Shown piece after piece: positions 10,151 through 20,053 of a stretch of DNA of 64,000 nucleotides. Location: the NCBI RefSeq assembly GCF_018614775.1, contig NZ_JAGGOF010000052.1, positions 32,631-96,630 of the forward strand. Reading direction: 5' to 3'. Under the pieces are notes generated by a model. It did not search any database. It saw only the letters and a list, made by a program, of their open reading frames with translations, and had not been told where the DNA came from. The position numbers and the translations under genes were made by a program. How positions within the stretch are numbered: position 1 is the first letter of the stretch; every line of letters begins with the position of its first letter. The stretch is from Pseudomonas fluorescens (lineage in GTDB: Bacteria > Pseudomonadota > Gammaproteobacteria > Pseudomonadales > Pseudomonadaceae).

Positions 10151-10239
10151 TGTGGGAGCGGGTTTGCTCGCGAAGGCGGTGTATCAGTCAGCCTGTTTGT
10201 AGCTGACACACCGCCTTCGCGAGCAAGCCCGCTCCCACA
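10151..10239. repeat. REPIN, GGGCTTGCTCGCGAAGGCG class
   Basis: An inverted REP pair whose complementarity extends inward (CGAAGGCGGTGT / ACACCGCCTTCG), giving one long hairpin just after the mlaA stop. It could also protect or end the mRNA. Confidence 0.9.
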
Positions 10240-10260
10240 GTTTGTTATGGGTTGTCAGGT

Positions 10261-11175
<915 letters not shown>

Positions 11176-11305
11176 GGAGGGGCTCCTTGAACAATAATGC
11201 CGCGCAGCATACCGCGAGCCGCGCCGCCGTGGGCATTGTTGAGCGCCGCGCGAGGCCGGTGCTACCATGCGCCACCGCCAGAACCGGCAAGGAACCTCTG
11301 GGTTT

Positions 11306-11920
11306 ATGAGCACTATCCGCGAGCGTAACAAAGAACTGATCCTGCGTGCCGCCAGCGAGGAATTTGCCGACAAGGGCTTCGCCGCGACCAAGACCAGCGA
11401 CATCGCGGCCAAGGCAGGCCTGCCCAAACCCAACGTCTACTACTACTTCAAATCCAAGGAAAACCTCTACCGCGAGGTCCTGGAAAGCATCATCGAGCCG
11501 ATCCTCCAGGCCTCCACGCCCTTCAATGCCGATGGCGTACCGGGTGAGGTGCTGAGCAACTATATTCGCTCCAAGATCCGCATCTCGCGGGATCTGCCTT
11601 TCGCCTCGAAAGTCTTCGCCAGCGAAATCATGCACGGTGCCCCGCACCTGAGCCCCGACCTGGTGGAGCAGCTCAATGCCCAGGCCCGGCACAACATCGA
11701 CTGCATCCAGACCTGGATCAACCGCGGCCAGATCGCCCCCATCGACCCCAACCACCTGATGTTCAGCATCTGGGCCGCCACCCAGACCTACGCCGATTTC
11801 GACTGGCAGATTTCCGCAGTGACTGGCAAGGCGAAGCTGGATGAAGCCGACTATGAGGCGGCTGCGCAGACGATCATCCGCTTGGTTTTGAAGGGGTGTG
11901 AGGTGGATCGTCAGGCTTAG
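11306..11920 (+). CDS. TetR-family regulator with RutR/YcdC-like C-terminal domain
   Basis: A 204-aa protein. The N-terminal HTH (about residues 8-55) contains [19 protein letters not shown] and [11 protein letters not shown]. The C-terminal segments [12 protein letters not shown] and [17 protein letters not shown] resemble the ligand domain of RutR, a pyrimidine-responsive regulator. The ATG at 11306 gives the normal N-terminus; the longer frame adds no conserved sequence. Neighbours are a DUF808 gene (divergent) and, downstream, glyoxylate genes. A nucleobase-related ligand is a guess. Confidence 0.85.
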   Translation: MSTIRERNKELILRAASEEFADKGFAATKTSDIAAKAGLPKPNVYYYFKSKENLYREVLESIIEPILQASTPFNADGVPGEVLSNYIRSKIRISRDLPFASKVFASEIMHGAPHLSPDLVEQLNAQARHNIDCIQTWINRGQIAPIDPNHLMFSIWAATQTYADFDWQISAVTGKAKLDEADYEAAAQTIIRLVLKGCEVDRQA

Positions 11921-11930
11921 CACCGCGCTG

Positions 11931-12032
11931 CCTTCATCGCGAGCAGGCTCGCTCCCACAGGTTTCGATGGTGGACACAAAATTCAGGGCCACTGCAAATC
12001 CCCTGTGGGAGCGAGCCTGCTCGCGATGAAGG
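11931..12032. repeat. REP inverted pair flanking the RAYT gene (3' side)
   Basis: Two REP copies form perfect 30-base inverted arms, with the TCGCGAT ends outside and the GTGGGAG ends inside. This is opposite to most pairs in the window. It lies 15 bases beyond the RAYT stop. Confidence 0.9.
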
Positions 12033-12047
12033 CAACCCGGTTCCAAG

Positions 12048-12506
12048 TCAGACCCAGATCGCATCCCACAACGGGTAGTCGCCCAGTCGCTTCACCAGAC
12101 CTGCCCGCAGCGGATTGGCAACGACATACCGGGCAAGCTTGACCATATCATCTTCGCGCCTCAATGCCCGGTCATGAAAGCCTTTTTGCCAAAGGTTGAT
12201 TTTGCGGTCCAGAGACAGATTCACTGCCTTGGTACTCAATGATTTTGTTCTTTGCATCAGGCTACCCAACGACCCCTCACGCAACTCGATCAACCAATGA
12301 AAGTGTTCGGGCATAACGACCCAGGCCAATGAGTTGGCGAAACCCTGATCCTCAGCTTTTCGAAACTGATCGACGACCAATCTGCCCAAGGCGAAACTCT
12401 GAACAACAGGCTCTCGGCCAACAGTATTTGTGGTCAGCAAATAGATTCGATTCAACTCGCCATAGCGACCGATGCGCAAACGGTGTGAAGCGGGTAACTC
12501 CGGCAT
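12048..12506 (-). CDS. rayT: REP-associated tyrosine transposase (RAYT, Y1 family)
   Basis: A 152-aa single-strand nuclease of the Y1/IS200-like superfamily, thought to have spread and maintained REPs. The metal-binding motif appears as MPEHFHWLIEL (His68 and His70), and the candidate catalytic tyrosine is Tyr127 in ARYVVANPLRAGLV. The start at MPELPASHRLRIGRYGELN is chosen because the 33 upstream codons lack conservation. REPs flank it on both sides (11931-12032 and 12602-12625), as expected for a RAYT locus. It appears intact. Confidence 0.9.
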   Translation of the reverse strand: MPELPASHRLRIGRYGELNRIYLLTTNTVGREPVVQSFALGRLVVDQFRKAEDQGFANSLAWVVMPEHFHWLIELREGSLGSLMQRTKSLSTKAVNLSLDRKINLWQKGFHDRALRREDDMVKLARYVVANPLRAGLVKRLGDYPLWDAIWV

Positions 12507-12601
12507 TCGATTACCTCTCTGATGACCAGGTTTCAAGAGGCTAGATCTGCGAATCTTCGAGTGCCGGGTGAACTTATTAGGCGATGTAACCGGGTAGATA
12601 G

Positions 12602-12625
12602 CCATCGCGAGCAGGCTCGCGATAG
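12602..12625. repeat. Solitary short REP upstream of RAYT
   Basis: CATCGCGAGCAGGCTCGCGAT-type palindrome without the GTGGGAG tail, 96 bases upstream of the RAYT start. With the pair at 11931 it brackets the transposase gene. Confidence 0.8.
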
Positions 12626-12647
12626 CAACAGCTCAGTCAATACAGAA

Positions 12648-13088
12648 TCAAGCCCCCACCCCCGCATCCGCCATCAACCCCACCGCCTCCACCGCCCTGA
12701 TCGCCACCTGCTCATCCACATCGGACAGATCACCGCTGACACCCACCGCACCCAACACCTTCCCTTCCCCATTGCGAATCAACACCCCACCCGGAACCGG
12801 TATGACGCTGCCCTGACCCAGGCTGTTCAGGGCGGCGATGAAGGCCGGGCGTTGTTGGGCGTCCTGGGCCAGCAGGCGTGAGCCCTTGCCCAGGGCGATG
12901 GCCCCCCAGGCTTTGCCGATAGCGATCTGTGGGCGAAGCAGGCTGGCGCCGTCTTCGCGTTGCAAGGCAATCAGGTGGCCACCGCCGTCAAGGACCGCGA
13001 CGGTCAGAGGGGCGGCATTGACTTCACGGCCGGCGGCAAGGGCCTGGCCGGTCAGGTTCACGGCGATTTTCAAGGTTAAAGCGCTCAT
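12648..13088 (-). CDS. glcG: GlcG/HbpS-family protein
   Basis: A 146-aa protein of the GlcG family (also called haem-degrading or DUF336), seen in PLTVAVLDGGGHLIALQRED and SVIPVPGGVLIRN. GlcG-type genes often sit with glycolate/glyoxylate genes, but their biochemical role is unsettled. It is divergent from gcl; the shared 267-base gap carries two TTGTATACAA sites, so both directions may be co-regulated. Confidence 0.85.
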   Translation of the reverse strand: MSALTLKIAVNLTGQALAAGREVNAAPLTVAVLDGGGHLIALQREDGASLLRPQIAIGKAWGAIALGKGSRLLAQDAQQRPAFIAALNSLGQGSVIPVPGGVLIRNGEGKVLGAVGVSGDLSDVDEQVAIRAVEAVGLMADAGVGA

Positions 13089-13181
13089 GGGTGCTGTCCT
13101 TTCTTTTGTTATGGAAAAGCCTTCCGGGTTTCACTTTCAGCCAAAGCGAACAACACAAATAGAACACAACAAAAGATATTT

Positions 13182-13191
13182 TTGTATACAA
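13182..13191. promoter_or_regulatory. TTGTATACAA palindrome, glcG/gcl intergenic site 1
   Basis: A perfect 10-base palindrome about 94 bases upstream of the glcG start. Identical or one-mismatch copies occur at 13321, 39573, 47918 and 48112, all upstream of purine or glyoxylate genes. The core resembles GntR/FadR-type operators. Confidence 0.6.
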
Positions 13192-13208
13192 TAATCTCAA
13201 CAAAGCAT

Positions 13209-13230
13209 CTGAAGCGACGAAACGCTTCAG
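13209..13230. promoter_or_regulatory. Inverted repeat between the two TTGTATACAA sites
   Basis: CTGAAGCG, six bases, then CGCTTCAG: perfect 8-base arms. There is no T-run, so it is more likely an operator or leader hairpin for glcG than a terminator. Confidence 0.45.
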
Positions 13231-13276
13231 CATTCTCGGCCTTTCAACGAATGAAACAGGCGCTTGAGAAAAGACA

Positions 13277-13306
13277 TTGACCGGTACCGTTCGGCGTGAA
13301 TACACT
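13277..13306 (+). promoter_or_regulatory. Sigma-70-type promoter candidate for gcl
   Basis: TTGACC, an 18-base spacer and TACACT. Transcription would start close to the second TTGTATACAA site at 13321, so a protein bound there could block it. Confidence 0.5.
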
Positions 13307-13320
13307 CGGCGCAAAGCCAC

Positions 13321-13330
13321 TTGTATACAA
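13321..13330. promoter_or_regulatory. TTGTATACAA palindrome, gcl-proximal site 2
   Basis: A perfect copy ending 25 bases before the gcl ATG, just downstream of the candidate -10. The spacing from site 1 is 139 bases. Confidence 0.65.
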
Positions 13331-13355
13331 TTACAAAACTTAAGAGGCACAAAAC

Positions 13356-15131
13356 ATGAGCAAAATGAGAGCAATCGAAGCCGCCGTTCTGGTGATGCGC
13401 CGTGAAGGCGTGGACACTGCCTTCGGCATCCCGGGTGCGGCGATCAACCCGCTGTACTCTGCCCTGCAAAAGGTCGGCGGCATCGATCACGTCCTTGCTC
13501 GCCACGTGGAAGGCGCCTCGCACATGGCCGAGGGCTACACCCGCACCAAGGCCGGCAACATCGGTGTGTGCATCGGCACCTCGGGGCCGGCCGGCACCGA
13601 CATGGTCACCGGGCTCTACAGTGCTTCGGCCGACTCGATCCCGATCCTCTGCATCACCGGTCAAGCACCCCGTGCGCGCCTGCACAAGGAAGACTTCCAG
13701 GCGGTGGACATCACCAGCATCGTCAAGCCGGTGACCAAGTGGGCGACCACCGTCCTGGAACCTGGCCAGGTGCCCTACGCCTTTCAGAAAGCCTTTTACG
13801 AAATGCGTTCCGGCCGTCCGGGCCCGGTACTGATCGACCTGCCGTTCGACGTGCAGATGGCCGAGATCGAATTCGACATCGATGCCTACCAACCGCTGCC
13901 CCTGGCCAAACCGGCGGCCAACCGCGTGCAGATCGAAAAGGCGCTGACCCTGCTGAACCAGGCCGAGCGCCCATTGCTGGTAGCCGGTGGCGGCATCATC
14001 AACGCCGACGCCAGCGAATTGCTGGTGGAGTTCGCCGAGCTGACCGGTATCCCGGTCATTCCCACCCTGATGGGCTGGGGCACGATCCCCGATGATCACC
14101 CGCTGATGGTCGGCATGGTCGGCCTGCAAACCTCCCATCGCTATGGCAACGCAACGCTGCTCAAGTCCGACGTAGTGCTCGGCGTCGGCAACCGCTGGGC
14201 CAACCGTCACACCGGCTCGGTGGATGTCTACACCGAAGGCCGCACGTTCATTCACGTGGACATCGAGCCGACCCAGATCGGCCGGGTGTTCACACCTGAC
14301 CTGGGCATCGTTTCCGATGCGGCCTCAGCGCTGACCGTGTTCATCGAAGTCGCCCGAGAATGGCAAGCCGCCGGCAAGTTGAAGAACCGCAGCGCCTGGG
14401 TGCAGGACTGCCAGCAACGCAAGGCGAGCCTGCAGCGCAAGACCCACTTCGACAACGTGCCGGTCAAGCCACAACGCGTCTATGAAGAAATGAACCAGGT
14501 GTTCGGCAAGGACACCTGCTACGTCAGCACCATCGGCCTGTCGCAGATCGCCGGCGCGCAGTTCCTGCACGTCTACAAACCGCGCCACTGGATCAACTGC
14601 GGCCAGGCCGGTCCCTTGGGCTGGACCATTCCCGCCGCGCTGGGAGTGGTCAAGGCCGACCCGAGCCGCAAGGTCGTGGCGTTGTCGGGCGACTATGATT
14701 TCCAGTTCATGATCGAAGAGCTGGCGGTGGGGGCGCAATTCAAACTGCCGTACATCCATGTCGTGGTGAACAACTCTTACCTGGGCTTGATCCGTCAGGC
14801 CCAGCGCGGATTTGACATGGACTACTGCGTGCAGCTGTCTTTCGACAACCTCAACGCGCCCGAACTCAACGGCTATGGCGTGGACCACGTCGCCGTGGCC
14901 GAGGGCCTGGGTTGCAAAGCGTTGCGGGTGTTCGAACCGTCCGGCATCCAGCCGGCGCTGCGCAAGGCCCAGGCGATGATCGAAGAATTCCGGGTGCCGG
15001 TGATCGTCGAGATCATCCTGGAGCGGGTGACGAACATTTCCATGGGCACCGAGATCAACGCCGTCAACGAATTTGAAGACCTGGCGCTGGTGGGTAACGA
15101 TGCGCCGACGGCCATTTCATTGCTCGATTAA
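13356..15131 (+). CDS. gcl: Glyoxylate carboligase (tartronate-semialdehyde synthase)
   Basis: A 591-aa ThDP-dependent enzyme that joins two glyoxylates into tartronate semialdehyde with loss of CO2. The segment [13 protein letters not shown] has Val51 where nearly all other ThDP enzymes have the catalytic Glu, the hallmark of Gcl. The ThDP/Mg motif is seen in [10 protein letters not shown] and [10 protein letters not shown] near residues 445-470. It is the first gene of the gcl-hyi-glxR-ttuD-pykF cluster and is preceded by two TTGTATACAA sites. Confidence 0.97.
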   Translation: MSKMRAIEAAVLVMRREGVDTAFGIPGAAINPLYSALQKVGGIDHVLARHVEGASHMAEGYTRTKAGNIGVCIGTSGPAGTDMVTGLYSASADSIPILCITGQAPRARLHKEDFQAVDITSIVKPVTKWATTVLEPGQVPYAFQKAFYEMRSGRPGPVLIDLPFDVQMAEIEFDIDAYQPLPLAKPAANRVQIEKALTLLNQAERPLLVAGGGIINADASELLVEFAELTGIPVIPTLMGWGTIPDDHPLMVGMVGLQTSHRYGNATLLKSDVVLGVGNRWANRHTGSVDVYTEGRTFIHVDIEPTQIGRVFTPDLGIVSDAASALTVFIEVAREWQAAGKLKNRSAWVQDCQQRKASLQRKTHFDNVPVKPQRVYEEMNQVFGKDTCYVSTIGLSQIAGAQFLHVYKPRHWINCGQAGPLGWTIPAALGVVKADPSRKVVALSGDYDFQFMIEELAVGAQFKLPYIHVVVNNSYLGLIRQAQRGFDMDYCVQLSFDNLNAPELNGYGVDHVAVAEGLGCKALRVFEPSGIQPALRKAQAMIEEFRVPVIVEIILERVTNISMGTEINAVNEFEDLALVGNDAPTAISLLD

Positions 15132-15138
15132 CGCTGTT

Positions 15139-15234
15139 CCCTTGTGGGAGCGGGCTTGCTCGCGAAGGCGTAGTGTCAGGTGGCATAGGTGTAGCAGACA
15201 CACCGCTTTCGCGAGCAAGCCCGCTCCCACAGGG
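15139..15234. repeat. REPIN in the gcl-hyi junction
   Basis: Inverted pair of the GGGCTTGCTCGCGAA class filling most of the 130-base gap. It ends 27 bases before the hyi start. Confidence 0.9.
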
Positions 15235-15261
15235 ACCAACAACTAGTTTCCGGAGACCACC

Positions 15262-16044
15262 ATGCCACGTTTCGCCGCCAACCTGTCCATGCTGTTCACC
15301 GAGCAGGATTTCCTCGCCCGTTTCGAAGCGGCCGCCAAGGCCGGTTTCAGTGGGGTCGAATACCTGTTCCCTTACGACTACAGCTCCGCCGAACTCAAGG
15401 CCCAGCTCGACGCCCATGGCCTGACCCAGGTGCTGTTCAACCTGCCGGCCGGCGACTGGGCCAAGGGTGAGCGCGGCATTGCCTGCCCGCCGGACCGGGT
15501 CGAGGAGTTTCGTGCCGGGGTCGACCTGGCGATCGCCTATGCCAAGGTATTGGGCAATACCCAGGTCAACTGCCTGTCCGGGATTCGCCCGCAGAACTGC
15601 AACGAAACCCTGGTGGAAAAGACCTTCGTCGCCAACCTCAAGTACGCCGCCGAAAAGCTGCAAGCAGCAGGCATCAAGTTGGTGATGGAAGCCATCAATA
15701 CCCGCGACATCCCCGGTTTCTACCTGAACAACACCGCCCAGGCCCTGTCGATCCGCGAGCAGGTGGGCAGCGCCAACCTGTTCCTGCAATACGACATCTA
15801 CCACATGCAGATCATGGAAGGTGACCTGGCGCGGACGCTGCAATCGCACCTGGGCGAGATCAACCATGTGCAACTGGCGGACAACCCTGGACGCAACGAG
15901 CCGGGCACCGGTGAGATCAACTACCGCTTCCTGTTCGAACACCTGGACCGTATCGGTTACCAGGGTTGGGTCGGCTGCGAATACAAGCCGCTGACCACCA
16001 CCGAGGCCGGGCTTGGCTGGTTGAAAACCCATAACGCGCTCTGA
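15262..16044 (+). CDS. hyi: Hydroxypyruvate isomerase
   Basis: A 260-aa TIM-barrel protein of the xylose-isomerase-like superfamily. It interconverts hydroxypyruvate and tartronate semialdehyde. Characteristic segments are MPRFAANLSMLFTEQDFLAR, the metal-ligand glutamate in VMEAINTRDIPGF, FLQYDIYHMQIMEGDL and the C-terminal GWVGCEYKP. It sits between gcl and glxR, with REPINs on both sides. Confidence 0.95.
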   Translation: MPRFAANLSMLFTEQDFLARFEAAAKAGFSGVEYLFPYDYSSAELKAQLDAHGLTQVLFNLPAGDWAKGERGIACPPDRVEEFRAGVDLAIAYAKVLGNTQVNCLSGIRPQNCNETLVEKTFVANLKYAAEKLQAAGIKLVMEAINTRDIPGFYLNNTAQALSIREQVGSANLFLQYDIYHMQIMEGDLARTLQSHLGEINHVQLADNPGRNEPGTGEINYRFLFEHLDRIGYQGWVGCEYKPLTTTEAGLGWLKTHNAL

Positions 16045-16059
16045 CATGCACTCATCCCC

Positions 16060-16148
16060 TGTGGGAGCGAGCCTGCTCGCGATGGCGGCAGCCCAGTCGA
16101 TCACTTGTTGACTGACACACCGCCATCGCGAGCAGGCTCGCTCCCACA
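16060..16148. repeat. REPIN in the hyi-glxR junction
   Basis: Inverted REP pair of the GAGCCTGCTCGCGATGGCG class with GTGGGAG outside. It ends 54 bases before glxR. Confidence 0.9.
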
Positions 16149-16202
16149 TGAAAGCAGTTCTCCATTTGCCTGAAACAGCAACAAAAACAAGAGGATTTTC
16201 TC

Positions 16203-17093
16203 ATGGCTAAAATCGGATTCATCGGCACCGGCATCATGGGCCACCCAATGGCGCTGAACCTGCAAAAGGCCGGTCACAGCCTGTTCCTGTCCCAGCACCA
16301 CGAAGCGGCCCCGGCCGACCTGCTCGCCGGCGGCGCGGTGGCCCTGGCCAACCCGCAGGAAGTGGCCCAGGAAGCCGAGTTCATCATCGTCATGGTCCCG
16401 GACACCCCGCAGGTCGATGACGTGCTGTTCCGTGCCGATGGCGTGGCGGCGGGCGTCGGCGCGGGCAAGGTGGTGATCGACATGAGCTCGATCTCCCCCA
16501 CCGCCACCAAGGCGTTCGCGGTGAAGATCAATGAAAAAGGCGCGCAGTACCTCGATGCCCCGGTGTCCGGCGGTGAAGTCGGCGCCAAGGCTGCGACCCT
16601 GAGCATCATGGTCGGGGGCGACGGCAACGCGTTCGAGCGCGCCCTGCCGCTGTTCCAGGCCATGGGCAAGAACATCACCCTGGTGGGCGGCAACGGCGAT
16701 GGCCAGACCGCCAAGGTGGCGAACCAGATCATCGTCGCGCTGAACATCCAGGCCGTGGCCGAAGCGCTGTTGTTCGCCTCGAAAAACGGCGCCGACCCGG
16801 CCAAGGTTCGTGAAGCCTTGATGGGTGGTTTTGCATCGTCGAAGATCCTCGAAGTGCACGGCGAACGCATGATCAAGGGCACCTTCGACCCGGGCTTCCG
16901 CATCAGCCTGCACCAGAAGGACCTGAACCTGGCCCTGCAAGGCGCCCGGGAGCTGAACATCAACCTGCCCAACACCGCCAACGCCCAGCAAGTGTTCAGC
17001 ACCTGCGCGGCCATCGGCGGCAGTCACTGGGACCATTCGGCGCTGATCAAGGGCCTGGAACACATGGCCAATTTCTCGATCCGCGATAACTGA
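16203..17093 (+). CDS. glxR: Tartronate semialdehyde reductase
   Basis: A 296-aa beta-hydroxyacid dehydrogenase that reduces tartronate semialdehyde to D-glycerate with NAD(P)H. It has the Rossmann motif GFIGTGIMGHPMA (residues 5-17), the substrate loop DAPVSGGEVGA, and catalytic Lys171 in GQTAKVANQII. The length is typical. It takes the product of Gcl in the same cluster. Confidence 0.95.
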   Translation: MAKIGFIGTGIMGHPMALNLQKAGHSLFLSQHHEAAPADLLAGGAVALANPQEVAQEAEFIIVMVPDTPQVDDVLFRADGVAAGVGAGKVVIDMSSISPTATKAFAVKINEKGAQYLDAPVSGGEVGAKAATLSIMVGGDGNAFERALPLFQAMGKNITLVGGNGDGQTAKVANQIIVALNIQAVAEALLFASKNGADPAKVREALMGGFASSKILEVHGERMIKGTFDPGFRISLHQKDLNLALQGARELNINLPNTANAQQVFSTCAAIGGSHWDHSALIKGLEHMANFSIRDN

Positions 17094-17103
17094 CGCATCG
17101 ATA

Positions 17104-17199
17104 CCCTGTGGGAGCGAGCCTGCTCGCGATGACGGCCTGACATTCAACGCGATGTTGGCCGGACGACCGCTATCGCGAGCAGGCTCGCTCCCACAAGGG
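17104..17199. repeat. REPIN in the glxR-ttuD junction
   Basis: Inverted REP pair starting 11 bases after the glxR stop. It is the third consecutive REPIN inside the gcl cluster. Confidence 0.9.
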
Positions 17200-17240
17200 A
17201 ACTGCACTGACTTCAAATAATAAAAAACCGGGAGCCCGCC

Positions 17241-18521
17241 ATGTCGGTCGATCCGCAACAATTGCTGCGCGAGCTGTTTGCCACGGCCATCGACGCGGCG
17301 CATCCGCAGCATGTCCTTGAACACTACCTGCCCCGCGACCGCAGCGGCCGGGTCATCGTCATCGGCGCCGGCAAGGCCGCCGCGGCCATGGCCCAGGTGG
17401 TCGAGCGCTGCTGGCAGGGTGACGTCTCGGGTCTGGTGGTGACCCGCTACGGCCATGGCGCGCCCTGCCAGAAAATCGAAGTGGTCGAAGCCGCGCATCC
17501 CGTGCCCGACGCGGCCGGCCTGGCGGTGGCTCAACGGGTGCTGGAACTGGTCAGTAACCTGACGGAAGACGACCGGGTGATCTTCCTGCTGTCCGGCGGG
17601 GGCTCGGCGTTGCTGGCGCTGCCGGCCGCTGGCATCACCCTGGCCGACAAGCAGGCGATCAACAAGGCCCTGCTCAAGTCCGGCGCGACCATCGGCGAGA
17701 TGAATTGCGTGCGCAAGCACCTCTCGGCGATCAAGGGTGGGCGCTTGGGCAAGGCCTGCTGGCCGGCGACGGTCTACACCTACGCGATTTCCGATGTGCC
17801 GGGGGACCTGGCCACGGTCATCGCTTCCGGCCCCACCGTGGCCGACCCCAGTACCTCGGCCGAAGCCCTGGCGATCCTCAAGCGCTACCACATCGAGGTC
17901 CCGGCGTCGGTGCGCACCTGGTTGCAAAGCCCTGAGTCGGAAACCGTCAAGCCCGGCGACCCAAGCCTGGCCCGCAGCCACTTCCAGTTGATCGCCCGCC
18001 CCCAGCAATCACTGGAAGCGGCTGCGGTGAAAGCCCGCCAGGCCGGTTTCAGCCCCTTGATCCTCGGTGACCTGGAAGGCGAAGCCCGGGAGGTGGCAAA
18101 AGTCCACGCCGGCATCGCGCGGCAAATCGCCCTGCACGGCCAGCCCCTGGCGGCGCCGTGCGTGATCCTGTCCGGCGGCGAAACCACGGTCACCGTGCGC
18201 GGCAATGGCCGAGGCGGCCGCAATGCCGAGTTCCTGCTGAGCCTGACCGACTGCCTCAAGGGCCACCCCGGCATCTACGCCCTGGCTGGCGACACCGACG
18301 GCATCGACGGCTCCGAAGACAACGCCGGCGCCCTCATGACCCCGGACAGTTATCGCCGTGCCGCCGAACTGGGCCTGAACGCCAGCGATGAGCTGGATAA
18401 CAGCAACGGCTACGGCTACTTCGCCGCGCTGGATGGGCTGATCGTCACCGAACCGACCCGCACCAACGTCAACGATTTCCGCGCCATCCTGATCCTCGAG
18501 AACCCCAAACATGACGCCTGA
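17241..18521 (+). CDS. ttuD: Glycerate 2-kinase, MOFRL family (often annotated hydroxypyruvate reductase)
   Basis: A 426-aa member of the GckA/TtuD family. Visible motifs are VIGAGKAAAAMAQ (about residue 36), FLLSGGGSALLALP (about 116) and the MOFRL-type block SGGETTVTVRGNGRGGRNAE (about 311). The family was long called hydroxypyruvate reductase, but studied members phosphorylate glycerate to 2-phosphoglycerate. That fits here, because a pyruvate kinase gene overlaps its 3' end by 11 bases. The link onward via enolase is inferred. Confidence 0.9.
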   Translation: MSVDPQQLLRELFATAIDAAHPQHVLEHYLPRDRSGRVIVIGAGKAAAAMAQVVERCWQGDVSGLVVTRYGHGAPCQKIEVVEAAHPVPDAAGLAVAQRVLELVSNLTEDDRVIFLLSGGGSALLALPAAGITLADKQAINKALLKSGATIGEMNCVRKHLSAIKGGRLGKACWPATVYTYAISDVPGDLATVIASGPTVADPSTSAEALAILKRYHIEVPASVRTWLQSPESETVKPGDPSLARSHFQLIARPQQSLEAAAVKARQAGFSPLILGDLEGEAREVAKVHAGIARQIALHGQPLAAPCVILSGGETTVTVRGNGRGGRNAEFLLSLTDCLKGHPGIYALAGDTDGIDGSEDNAGALMTPDSYRRAAELGLNASDELDNSNGYGYFAALDGLIVTEPTRTNVNDFRAILILENPKHDA

Positions 18522-19926
18522 CAAAAAGGTCAAGATCCTCGCCACGCTCGGCCCCGCGACCCGCGGCATCGATGACATCCGTGAACTGGTGCAGGCCGGG
18601 GTGAATATCTTTCGCCTGAACTTCAGCCACGGCGATCATGCCGATCACGCCCAGCGCTACCGCTGGATCCGTGAGGTCGAGCAGCAGCTCAACTACCCGC
18701 TGGGCATCCTCATGGACCTGCAAGGGCCAAAACTGCGGGTCGGCCCATTCGCCGACGGCAAGGTCCTGCTGCAACGCGGCCAGGCCCTGCGCCTGGACCT
18801 GGACCCGACGCCCGGCGATCAACGCCGGGTCAACCTGCCTCACCCGGAAATCATCGCGGCCCTGGAGCCCGGCATGGACCTGCTGCTGGACGACGGCAAG
18901 CTGCGCCTGCGGGTAATCGCTCGGTACAGCGACGCTATCGACACCGAAGTGCTCAACGGTGGCGAACTCTCTGATCGCAAAGGCGTGAACGTACCCCAGG
19001 CCGTGCTCGACCTGAGCCCGCTGACGGCCAAGGACCGGCGCGACTTGAACTTTGGCCTGGAACTGGGTGTGGACTGGGTGGCGCTGTCGTTCGTGCAACG
19101 CCCCGAGGACATCCGCGAAGCCCGCGCGCTGATCGGCGAGAAGGCGTTCCTGATGGCAAAGATCGAGAAGCCGTCGGCGGTCACCCAACTGCGGGACATC
19201 GCCGAGCTGTGCGACGCGATCATGGTGGCCCGCGGTGACCTGGGCGTCGAAGTCCCGGCCGAGAACGTGCCGCAGATCCAGAAGAACATCATCGGCACCT
19301 GCCGCGCCCTGGGTAAACCGGTGGTGGTCGCCACGCAGATGCTCGAATCGATGCGCTTCTCCCCGGCGCCGACCCGTGCCGAAGTCACCGACGTCGCCAA
19401 CGCCGTGGCCGAAGGCGCCGATGCGGTCATGCTGTCGGCGGAAACCGCGTCAGGCGATTACCCCCTCGAAGCCGTGCAGATGATGAGCAAGATCATCCGC
19501 CAGGTCGAAAATGGCCCCGACTATCAAGCGCAACTGGACGTCAGCCGACCGAAAGCCGAGGCCACGGCATCGGACGCCATCAGCTGTGCGATCCGGCGCA
19601 TCAGCAGCATCCTGCCGGTGGCGGTGCTGGTGAACTACAGCGAGTCGGGCGCCTCCAGCCTGCGGGCGGCGCGGGAGCGGCCGACGGTGCCGATCCTCAA
19701 CCTCACGCCGAATCTGGCGGCCGCGCGCCGCTTGACGGTGGCGTGGGGCGTGCACTCGGTGGTCAACGATCGGCTGCGGCAGGTGGATGAGGTCTGTTCC
19801 ACCGCCCTGGAAATCGCCCAGGCCCAAGGCATGGCCCAGCGCGGCGATACCCTGCTGATTACTGCGGGCGTGCCGTTCGGGCAGCCGGGGTCGACCAACT
19901 CGCTGCGCATCGAGACGCTGATCTAG
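18511..19926 (+). CDS. pykF: Pyruvate kinase
   Basis: A 471-aa enzyme converting phosphoenolpyruvate and ADP to pyruvate and ATP. The N-terminal KILATLGPATRG and FRLNFSHG, the metal/substrate Lys and Glu in FLMAKIEKPSAV, MVARGDLGVEVP, and the C-terminal domain with YSESGASSLRAARERP are all present. The start overlaps ttuD by 11 bases, so it is probably translationally coupled and dedicated to glyoxylate/glycerate growth. A general pyruvate kinase gene probably lies elsewhere. Confidence 0.95.
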   Translation: MTPDKKVKILATLGPATRGIDDIRELVQAGVNIFRLNFSHGDHADHAQRYRWIREVEQQLNYPLGILMDLQGPKLRVGPFADGKVLLQRGQALRLDLDPTPGDQRRVNLPHPEIIAALEPGMDLLLDDGKLRLRVIARYSDAIDTEVLNGGELSDRKGVNVPQAVLDLSPLTAKDRRDLNFGLELGVDWVALSFVQRPEDIREARALIGEKAFLMAKIEKPSAVTQLRDIAELCDAIMVARGDLGVEVPAENVPQIQKNIIGTCRALGKPVVVATQMLESMRFSPAPTRAEVTDVANAVAEGADAVMLSAETASGDYPLEAVQMMSKIIRQVENGPDYQAQLDVSRPKAEATASDAISCAIRRISSILPVAVLVNYSESGASSLRAARERPTVPILNLTPNLAAARRLTVAWGVHSVVNDRLRQVDEVCSTALEIAQAQGMAQRGDTLLITAGVPFGQPGSTNSLRIETLI

Positions 19927-19940
19927 CGCCTGTACCGGCC

Positions 19941-20018
19941 TCATCGCGAGCAGGCTCGCTCCCACACTGGATTTGCGGCGTTCACAAAACCCCTGTGGGA
20001 GCGAGCCTGCTCGCGATG
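19941..20018. repeat. REP inverted pair, TCGCGAT ends outside
   Basis: Two REP copies about 27 bases apart after pykF, in the same reversed layout as the pair at 11931. Confidence 0.88.
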
Positions 20019-20053
20019 GGGACAACTCGGTCCATCAGACACACAGCCCAACC

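Noticed and set aside
16101..18008. A 635-codon open frame on the minus strand
   Set aside because: It crosses glxR, a REPIN and ttuD antisense; translated REP sequence such as CGSEPARD shows it is not a real protein.
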